10,794 nt of DNA. Origin: an uncultured Eubacteriales bacterium (GTDB taxonomy: Bacteria > Bacillota > Clostridia > Oscillospirales > Oscillospiraceae). Under the pieces are notes generated by a model that saw nothing but the letters and a program-made list of their open reading frames with translations, did not search any database and was not told the DNA's origin. Made by a program: the position numbers and the translations under genes. Positions 6,599 through 10,794 of this stretch are shown here, piece after piece (the stretch's first letter is position 1; the number at the start of each line of letters is the position of its first letter). The DNA lies in NCBI GenBank assembly GCA_900543085.1, contig UQQF01000061.1, forward strand, positions 1 through 10,794, in the 5' to 3' direction.

Positions 6599-6621
6599 CC
6601 GCCCCCACGCAAAGGAAACGG
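6587..6621 (-). terminator. Terminator of the antitoxin antisense RNA
   Basis: On the minus strand CCGTTTCC (6614-6621) pairs with GGGGGCGG (6599-6606), including three G.U pairs, with loop TTTGCGT, followed by TTATTTCTTTTT (6587-6598). The T-run falls on the last codons of the toxin, so the antisense RNA ends inside the toxin reading frame. Confidence 0.6.
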
Positions 6622-6688
6622 CCATTTCTCAAGCTATAAACTTGATGGAGGTGAGCCGCGACCGCTGCAACGGTCACGTCCCTCTTGT
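6590..6688 (-). ncRNA. Antisense RNA antitoxin (~100 nt) of the type I system
   Basis: It runs from the predicted start near 6688 (ACAAGAGGGACGTGACC) to the T-run near 6590, covering the toxin 3' UTR and last codons. It has no ORF with a ribosome site. Two hairpins can form: GACCG/CGGTC (6660-6664 with 6671-6675) and TCAAG/CTTGA (6629-6633 with 6641-6645); exposed loops of this kind could start pairing with the toxin message. Geometry is that of 3'-overlapping pairs such as bsrG/SR4 and txpA/RatA. Ends are predicted, not mapped. Confidence 0.7.
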
Positions 6689-6694
6689 GTGCTT

Positions 6695-6723
6695 ATTATA
6701 CCGTCTGGCCGCCGTATTGTCAA
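6695..6723 (-). promoter_or_regulatory. Strong promoter of the antisense antitoxin
   Basis: On the minus strand -35 TTGACA (6718-6723) and -10 TATAAT (6695-6700), both perfect consensus, 17-bp spacer. It is stronger than the toxin promoter (TTGTCA/TAAAAT), as expected for an antitoxin kept in excess. Confidence 0.85.
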
Positions 6724-6745
6724 GCGTGCCGATGGTATATAAATA
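6717..6745 (+). promoter_or_regulatory. Possible promoter of the cyclase gene, overlapping the antisense -35
   Basis: TTGTCA (6717-6722) is followed by an A/T-rich TATATAAATA (6736-6745). The best -10 matches are TATAAA at a short 15-bp spacing or TAAATA at 17 bp, so the fit is imperfect. TTGTCAA (6717-6723) serves as a -35 on both strands. Confidence 0.35.
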
Positions 6746-6767
6746 GACGGATATTGGAGGTAAAAAC

Positions 6768-7532
6768 ATGAACACTACACTCTGGAACACCCTCAGCGAG
6801 CTCAAGAGCGAGAAGTACAAGTGGGTCGACCTCACCCATGAGCTCAGCAGCGACACTCCGCACTGGTACGGCTTCAAGCCTCTGGAGGGCACGCTGCTCT
6901 TTGACTATATGCCCGGCACTCCGGACGACATGATGGCGCCCATGCGCTGCATCCAGTACAGCGTCGCCAGCCAGTACGGCACCCACGTCGACGCCCCGCG
7001 TCACTTCCACGAGAAGGGCCGCACGATGGCCGAGATAGACGTCAAGGAGCTGGTCTACCCGCTGGTCGTCATAGACAAGAGCGCCGAGTGCGCCGCCGAC
7101 CCCGACTTCATGCTCAAGGTCGAGGACATCCAGAAGTGGGAGGAGCAGTACGGCCGCATCCCCGAGGGCGCCTTCGTCGCCTTCCGCAGCGACTGGTACA
7201 AGAAGCCCAACCTGGACAACCCCGACGAGAGCGGCCAGCCCCACTACCCCGGCTGGGACGTCGAGGCCATCAAGTGGCTGGTTGAGAACCGCAACATAGG
7301 CGCCATCGGCCACGAGCCCGCCGACACCGACCCTGCCACCGTCACCACCAAGGAGGGCGCGTACCCCTATCCCGGCGAGCAGTATATACTCGCGGTGGAT
7401 CGCTTCCAGATAGAGGTCATGCGCAACCTTGACCAGTGCCCGCCCGTAGGCGGCATCATAGTCTGCTCCTTCCCGAAGCTGCGCGACGGCGTCGGCTTCC
7501 CGGCCAGGTGCTGGGCTATCGTCCCCGTGTGA
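6768..7532 (+). CDS. Cyclase-family metal hydrolase (kynurenine formamidase-like fold)
   Basis: 254 aa, usual length for the family. The N-terminal VDLTHELSSDTPHWYG (20-35) and the metal-site motif SQYGTHVDAPRHFHEKG (68-84) with H73, D75 and H79 are characteristic. GHEPADTDP (181-189) takes the place of the family's later metal/substrate strand, and the C-terminus PPVGGIIVCSFPKLRDGVGFPARCWAIVPV is typical. Characterised members hydrolyse N-formylkynurenine, isatin or related amide/lactam rings with Mn or Zn. Residue 69 is Gln where the motif usually has a metal-binding His (HxGTHxD), so substrate or metal use may differ; true kynurenine formamidase is not claimed. GGAGGT (6756-6761) supports ATG 6768. 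It stands alone, with a terminator behind it and no kynurenine pathway genes nearby. Confidence 0.85.
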   Translation: MNTTLWNTLSELKSEKYKWVDLTHELSSDTPHWYGFKPLEGTLLFDYMPGTPDDMMAPMRCIQYSVASQYGTHVDAPRHFHEKGRTMAEIDVKELVYPLVVIDKSAECAADPDFMLKVEDIQKWEEQYGRIPEGAFVAFRSDWYKKPNLDNPDESGQPHYPGWDVEAIKWLVENRNIGAIGHEPADTDPATVTTKEGAYPYPGEQYILAVDRFQIEVMRNLDQCPPVGGIIVCSFPKLRDGVGFPARCWAIVPV

Positions 7533-7545
7533 TCCACTGCCTTCC

Positions 7546-7593
7546 GCCCTTCGGCACAGCGGGTGTCCCGCCGCGCCGAAGGGCTTTTGCTTT
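7546..7593 (+). terminator. Terminator of the cyclase gene
   Basis: A perfect 10-bp stem GCCCTTCGGC (7546-7555) with GCCGAAGGGC (7575-7584) encloses an inner hairpin GCGGG/CCCGC (7559-7563 with 7567-7571) and is followed by TTTTGCTTT. Confidence 0.9.
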
Positions 7594-7615
7594 CACGCAG
7601 CCGCGCGCCGGCGTA

Positions 7616-7644
7616 TGGACATTTGTGGGCGCAGATGGTACAAT
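7616..7644 (+). promoter_or_regulatory. Promoter of the coiled-coil protein gene
   Basis: -35 TGGACA (7616-7621), -10 TACAAT (7639-7644), 17-bp spacer; the start codon follows 29 nt after the -10. Confidence 0.65.
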
Positions 7645-7673
7645 GTTCACATCAACCGGGAGGGGATACGCTC

Positions 7674-8603
7674 ATGAACACATATGACGCTGAAATAGAA
7701 CGCGGCAGGAGGGAAATTGCCGAATACAGGCAGCTCCAGGCCAGGCTCAACAGCCTGTATTCGCGCAGGGAGGAGCTGGCCGCCGAGGAGGCCGCGCTGC
7801 ATGAGGCCAGGCTGGACGAGGCCGAGGATGTGGAGCAGCTTGAAGGCCGCAGCCTTATGCGCTACATCTACTCGCTGACCGGCAGCCTGGAGGAACGGCT
7901 CGACCGCGAGCGCATGGAGGCGCGCGCGGCGGCGGTGAAGCACGACTCCGTGCTGCGCGAGCTGGAGGACGTAGACGCAGACATCAACGCCGTCGGCGAG
8001 GCGCTCGCCGCCCTGCGCGGCTGCGAGGAGCGGTACGAGGCCGCCATAGAGCGCAAGGCTCAGGCGCTCAAGGCCTCCGGCTCAAGCGCGGGCCGGAGAT
8101 TGGCCGAGCTGGAGAGAGCCATGGCCGAGAACGAGCAGCGCCGCCGTGAGACCGAGGAGGCCGTCCGCGCCGGACAGGAGGCCGAGGCCGCGGCGCTGGA
8201 CGTGATAAACAGCCTGCAAAGCGCGTCCGATTGGGGCACGCTGGATCTGTTCACGGACAGCACTCTGGTAAACTTCATGAAATACGGCAAGGTGGACGAA
8301 GCCCAGTATCAGATGGAGCAGCTGCGCGTGGCGCTGCGCCGCTTCAGCACGGAACTGAGCGACGTCGGCGCGGTCATAGACGTGAACACGCGCGATTTTC
8401 TCGGCTTCGCCGACTTTTTCTTCGACGGCATAATCTTTGACCTGGCCATGAACTCGCGCATAAACAACTCGCTCAGGAGCGTGGACGACACCTTGCAGCG
8501 CATACGCGGTGCGCTCGGACGCCTGATGCGGCTGAAGTCGGACTGCGAAGCCCGCAGCCGTTCGCTTGAGGAGGAGTACGGCAGAATCATAGCCGCCGGC
8601 TGA
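7674..8603 (+). CDS. Uncharacterised coiled-coil protein
   Basis: 309 aa, no signal peptide, no clear membrane span. Residues ~5-185 are rich in Glu, Arg, Ala and Leu with heptad-like spacing, indicating long coiled coils. A more conserved-looking C-terminal part has LQSASDWGTLDLF, LVNFMKYGKVDEAQYQMEQLRVALRRF and a distinctive FLGFADFFFDGIIFDLAMNSRINNSL segment, then another helical stretch. I recall similar Firmicutes proteins with this DWGTxD and FFDG pattern but no known function, so none is assigned. ATG 7674 follows GGGAGGGGA; the frame extends upstream to 7563 without a ribosome site and through the promoter. It is monocistronic, between its own promoter and a bidirectional terminator. 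Confidence 0.8.
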   Translation: MNTYDAEIERGRREIAEYRQLQARLNSLYSRREELAAEEAALHEARLDEAEDVEQLEGRSLMRYIYSLTGSLEERLDRERMEARAAAVKHDSVLRELEDVDADINAVGEALAALRGCEERYEAAIERKAQALKASGSSAGRRLAELERAMAENEQRRRETEEAVRAGQEAEAAALDVINSLQSASDWGTLDLFTDSTLVNFMKYGKVDEAQYQMEQLRVALRRFSTELSDVGAVIDVNTRDFLGFADFFFDGIIFDLAMNSRINNSLRSVDDTLQRIRGALGRLMRLKSDCEARSRSLEEEYGRIIAAG

Positions 8604-8611
8604 GAGCCGGC

Positions 8612-8664
8612 AAAATAACCGGCAGCCCCGTCCGCAGCCTGTACGGACGGAGCCGCCGGTTTTG
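8612..8664. terminator. Bidirectional terminator between converging genes
   Basis: AACCGGC (8617-8623) pairs with GCCGGTT (8655-8661), and inside it CCGTCCG (8628-8634) pairs with CGGACGG (8644-8650). T-rich tails follow on both strands (TTTTGCT on plus, TTATTTTG on minus). It serves the coiled-coil gene and spmB; the spmB stop codon is at 8665-8667. Confidence 0.85.
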
Positions 8665-9186
8665 CTATGGCCAGAACAGCCTCACGGTCAGAGCGCTCAC
8701 CACAAATCCGGTGAGATCCGCGCAGAGCGCGGCCGGCACGGCGTAGCGGGTCTTCTTGATCCCGGCGGCGCCGAAATAGACGGCGATGACGTAGAAGGTG
8801 GTCTCGGTGCTCCCCAGCATGACTGCGGCGGTGCGTCCGACCGGCGAGTCCGCCCCGTACTGCGCTATAAGCTCGCTGGCCACCGCCAACGCGCCGGAGC
8901 CGCTTACCGGCCGCAGCAGCATCAGCGCCCCCGTCTCAGAGGGGATGCCCAGCGCGCCCAGCACGGGCGAGAGCAGGCGCGTCAGCGCGTCCAGCACCCC
9001 GCTGGCGCGCAGCATGTACACGGCGGTCAGCAGCGCCACCAGCGAGGGGAAGATCTTCACGACGACGCGCAGGCCGTCCATCACGCCCTCGGCCATGGCC
9101 TCGAACACGTCGACGCCGCGCACCGCGCCGTAAAGCGCGGTCGCCGCCATGATTATCGCGGGTATCAGGCTGGTCAGCTCGCTCAT
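8665..9186 (-). CDS. spmB: Spore maturation protein B (SpmB)
   Basis: 173 aa, beginning MSELTSLIPAII. A hydrophobic integral membrane protein with nucleoside-recognition (Gate-type) domain features: FPSLVALLTAVYMLRASG, LLRPVSGSGALAVASE and MLGSTETTFYVIAVYFGAAGI, which are hallmark SpmB segments. Family knowledge: SpmA and SpmB are needed for proper dehydration of the spore core in Bacillus and Clostridium. The start ATG 9186 overlaps the spmA stop by 4 nt (ATGA), indicating translational coupling; only a weak GGGA precedes it. A longer open frame upstream (to 9612) is an overlap with spmA in another frame. Confidence 0.95.
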   Translation of the reverse strand: MSELTSLIPAIIMAATALYGAVRGVDVFEAMAEGVMDGLRVVVKIFPSLVALLTAVYMLRASGVLDALTRLLSPVLGALGIPSETGALMLLRPVSGSGALAVASELIAQYGADSPVGRTAAVMLGSTETTFYVIAVYFGAAGIKKTRYAVPAALCADLTGFVVSALTVRLFWP

Positions 9187-9758
9187 TCCCGGGAAAACCT
9201 GTGCAGCAGCTTCGCAGCCAGCACGCCCACGAGCACGGACGCGGCCGAGCTTATCCACACCGCCGGCAGTATGTCGAAGGGCGCGGCGGCGCCGTTGGCC
9301 GCGCGAACTGCGGCCACGGTCGTGGGCAGCAGCTGGATGGACGCCGTGTTGATGACGACCAGCAGACAAAGCTCGCTGCTGGCCACGCCGCGCTTGGACT
9401 GCGCGGCCATGCCCTGAGCCGCGCGTATGCCCATCGGGGTCGCGGCGTTGCCCAGCCCAAGCAGATTCGCGGACACGTTGGCGGACAGAGCGCCTAGCGT
9501 TTCCGAGTCGCGCGAGGCTCTCGGGAACAGGGCGCGCAGCAGGGGAGAGAGCGCCGAGGAGAGCGCGTCCATTATCCCGCTCCGCCGCATTATTTCCAGT
9601 ATCCCGCTCCACAGGCAGATCAGTCCACCGGTGGAAAGCGCAAATTCCACGGCTGCTCCGGCGCCCTGTAAAGAAGCCGAACCTGTTGATTCAAATTGTC
9701 CATTTAACGCGGCAAATAGGACGGATATTACAAGCGCGGCTGTCCATAGCTTTGACAT
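9183..9758 (-). CDS. spmA: Spore maturation protein A (SpmA)
   Basis: 191 aa, beginning MSKLWTAALVIS. Several membrane segments; the nucleoside-recognition domain shows GGLICLWSGILEIMRRSG, SANVSANLLGLGNAATPMG and the conserved LVVINTASIQLLPTTV motif. It acts with SpmB in the forespore or mother-cell membrane on spore core water content and heat resistance. ATG 9758 follows GGAGGTG (9769-9775) at 10 nt; the in-frame start at 9809 has no ribosome site and would run through the hairpin at 9774-9797. No clear vegetative promoter precedes it; a sporulation-sigma promoter is expected but I could not fix one with confidence. Confidence 0.95.
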   Translation of the reverse strand: MSKLWTAALVISVLFAALNGQFESTGSASLQGAGAAVEFALSTGGLICLWSGILEIMRRSGIMDALSSALSPLLRALFPRASRDSETLGALSANVSANLLGLGNAATPMGIRAAQGMAAQSKRGVASSELCLLVVINTASIQLLPTTVAAVRAANGAAAPFDILPAVWISSAASVLVGVLAAKLLHRFSRE

Positions 9759-9773
9759 TTTTGTGAAACACCT

Positions 9774-9797
9774 CCAATAATGGCCTGCTATTATTGG
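9774..9797 (-). promoter_or_regulatory. Inverted repeat touching the spmA ribosome site
   Basis: CCAATAAT (9774-9781) and ATTATTGG (9790-9797) form a perfect 8-bp inverted repeat with an 8-nt loop. In the spmA message the hairpin takes up the first two bases of the GGAGGTG site. It could be an RNA control element or a protein operator between spmA and abrB. Confidence 0.5.
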
Positions 9798-9831
9798 CAC
9801 ATTTCTCACTCGGATATGTATTCCGAATATG

Positions 9832-9860
9832 TTGACTTTATGACAAATCTCGTATATAAT
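9832..9860 (+). promoter_or_regulatory. Promoter of abrB
   Basis: -35 TTGACT (9832-9837) and perfect -10 TATAAT (9855-9860), 17-bp spacer. A short dyad CGGA/TCCG (9811-9825) lies just upstream and could be an operator; AbrB proteins often repress their own gene, which is inference here. Confidence 0.8.
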
Positions 9861-9906
9861 TTTATAGTGCCGTGCCAGGAGGCGTGGCAGATTTGGAGGG
9901 AATTAT

Positions 9907-10152
9907 ATGAAATCAACAGGGATCGTAAGGAAAGTTGATGAGCTTGGTCGCATTGTTCTGCCGATCGAGTTGAGGAGGACTCTGGACATCGCCGAGAAAG
10001 ACTCTATGGAGATCTACATAGAGGGCGACACCATCATCCTCAAAAAGTATCAGCCTGCATGCATCTTCTGCGACAACGCGCGTGACATAGTCACCTACCG
10101 CGGCAAAAACGTGTGCTCCGACTGCATACGTATGCTCGAGGAGAAGATCTGA
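9907..10152 (+). CDS. abrB: AbrB-family transition-state regulator with four-cysteine C-terminus
   Basis: 81 aa. Residues 1-48 (MKSTGIVRKVDELGRIVLP..., ELRRTL, IAEKDSMEIY, IILKKY) are nearly the same as the swapped-hairpin DNA-binding domain of Bacillus AbrB. The C-terminus differs: C52xxC55 and C70xxC73 form a zinc-ribbon-like module instead of the usual AbrB C-terminal oligomerisation domain. In Bacillus, AbrB represses post-exponential genes until Spo0A lowers it; neighbouring divergent spmAB makes a sporulation link natural, though direct control is not shown. GGAGGG (9895-9900) supports ATG 9907. The leader before it holds TGCCA/TGGCA (roughly 9872-9889), a possible stem. Confidence 0.9.
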   Translation: MKSTGIVRKVDELGRIVLPIELRRTLDIAEKDSMEIYIEGDTIILKKYQPACIFCDNARDIVTYRGKNVCSDCIRMLEEKI

Positions 10153-10167
10153 CGCGAGCGCGTTAAG

Positions 10168-10211
10168 AAAAAACAGGACGCCGCCGGCTCACGGCCGGGC
10201 GCCCTGTTTTT
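10168..10211. terminator. Bidirectional terminator after abrB and argS
   Basis: CAGGaCGCC... (from 10174) pairs imperfectly with ...GGCGcCCTG (to 10206) in a GC-rich stem. A-run AAAAAA (10168-10173) lies on the left and TTTTT (10207-10211) on the right, so it works as a terminator for abrB on plus and for argS read-through on minus. Confidence 0.8.
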
Positions 10212-10224
10212 ATCTTATAAGCAA

Positions 10225-10260
10225 GCCGCCCCCGTTATCACGGGGGCGGCGCTTTTGTTT
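10225..10260. terminator. Second hairpin terminator downstream of argS
   Basis: A perfect 11-bp stem GCCGCCCCCGT (10225-10235) with ACGGGGGCGGC (10240-10250), loop TATC. On plus it is followed by GCTTTTGTTT; on minus by the weaker TTGCTTATAAG. It begins 13 nt after the argS stop codon. Confidence 0.7.
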
Positions 10261-10263
10261 GTG

Positions 10264-10794
10264 TCACATTCTCTCGGGCGCGGAGACGCCGAGTATGTTG
10301 AGGCAGGTCGCGAGCGCGCTGCGCACGCAGTCGGCGAGCAGCAGGCGGGCGTTGAGCACCGCGTCGGCCTCGCCCTTTATGCGGCAGGCGTTGTAGAAGC
10401 GGTGGAAGCGCGCGGCCAGCTCCATGGCGTAGCGGTTTATGCGGCTCGGGTCGAGGGCGTTGGCGCTGCGCAGCAGCTCGTCGGGGAGCTCGGCCAGCTG
10501 CTTTATAAGCTCGCGCTCCTGCTCGGTGGCGAGCACGGCGGGGTCGGCGGCAGCCGCGTCCGGCACGGCGTGGCCGTCCTCGGCCAGGTTGCGTATGACG
10601 GAGCAGATGCGCGCGTGGGCGTACTGCACGTAGTAGACGGGGTTCTCGCTGTCCTCGCGCACGGCAAGGCCGAGGTCAAAGTCCATCTGCGTGTCCGGGC
10701 GGGAGTTGAAGAACCAGCGCGCCGCGTCGCGCGGCACCTCGTCGAGCAGGTCGGTGAGGCTGATGGCCTTGCCGGTGCGCTTGCTCATGCGCAC
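10264..10794 (-). CDS. argS: Arginyl-tRNA synthetase, C-terminal part (5' end outside window)
   Basis: 176 residues are visible, entering at the window edge with the class I signature RMSKRTGK (a KMSKS variant), followed by DVLRDAARWFF-like sequence (LLDEVPRDAARWFFNSR), a TQMDFDLGLA segment, NPVYYVQYAHARICS, and the tRNA-binding DALR-type C-terminal helices ending in LNILGVSAPERM, the typical ArgRS terminus. It charges tRNA-Arg with arginine in the cytoplasm. The N-terminal domain and HIGH motif lie beyond 10794. The stop codon (TGA) is at 10264-10266. Two terminators follow. Confidence 0.95.
   Translation of the reverse strand: MRMSKRTGKAISLTDLLDEVPRDAARWFFNSRPDTQMDFDLGLAVREDSENPVYYVQYAHARICSVIRNLAEDGHAVPDAAAADPAVLATEQERELIKQLAELPDELLRSANALDPSRINRYAMELAARFHRFYNACRIKGEADAVLNARLLLADCVRSALATCLNILGVSAPERM

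Noticed and set aside
6434..6723. Phage holin remnant or prophage edge
   Set aside because: No phage structural, integrase or lysis genes flank it, and the convergent antisense RNA matches a type I toxin system better.
8665..9612. 315-codon reading of the spmB frame extended upstream
   Set aside because: The extension lies in another frame of spmA; the ATGA overlap at 9183-9186 and the SpmB homology set the start at 9186.

Overview
The window looks like core chromosome of a GC-rich, anaerobic, spore-forming Clostridia, most plausibly Oscillospiraceae-like. This is inferred from gene content: an O2/NO-scavenging flavodiiron fusion, spmA/spmB, a four-cysteine AbrB homologue, a DUF4358 lipoprotein, perfect AGGAGG-type ribosome sites and TTGACA/TATAAT promoters. 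The exact genus cannot be read from the sequence.

Layout. The left edge holds the 5' part of a tRNA-Trp(CCA) gene on the minus strand with a perfect consensus promoter. Next is a non-coding stretch (about 94-570) dominated by a ~380-bp imperfect palindrome (100-481), ending in the terminator of a minus-strand flavodiiron gene (572-2578; MBL-diiron, flavodoxin, flavin reductase and two short-spaced rubredoxin domains). A divergent promoter region (2579-2830) separates it from a plus-strand EF-G-like translational GTPase (2831-4858). A structured GC-rich leader follows, then two lipoprotein genes: an SGNH/GDSL hydrolase starting at TTG (4979-5848) and a DUF4358 protein (5911-6393).

The most interesting segment is 6434-6723. 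It reads as a compact type I toxin-antitoxin module: a 27-residue membrane toxin of the holin-like (Hol_Tox/TxpA-like) kind at 6515-6598, whose Shine-Dalgarno sits in a 6-bp hairpin, and a convergent antisense RNA of about 100 nt from a perfect TTGACA-N17-TATAAT promoter, overlapping the 3' end of the toxin message. The toxin ORF is too short for ordinary gene calling.

The right half contains a cyclase-family (kynurenine formamidase-like) metal hydrolase with an altered metal-ligand motif, an uncharacterised coiled-coil protein, a bidirectional terminator, the spmB-spmA pair (minus strand, 4-nt overlap, spore core dehydration), divergent abrB, and the 3' part of argS. Apart from the toxin locus, the genes are housekeeping, envelope, stress-defence or sporulation functions, mostly each with its own promoter and terminator. 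Only spmA-spmB, and perhaps the EF-G-like/lipoprotein run, look like operons.
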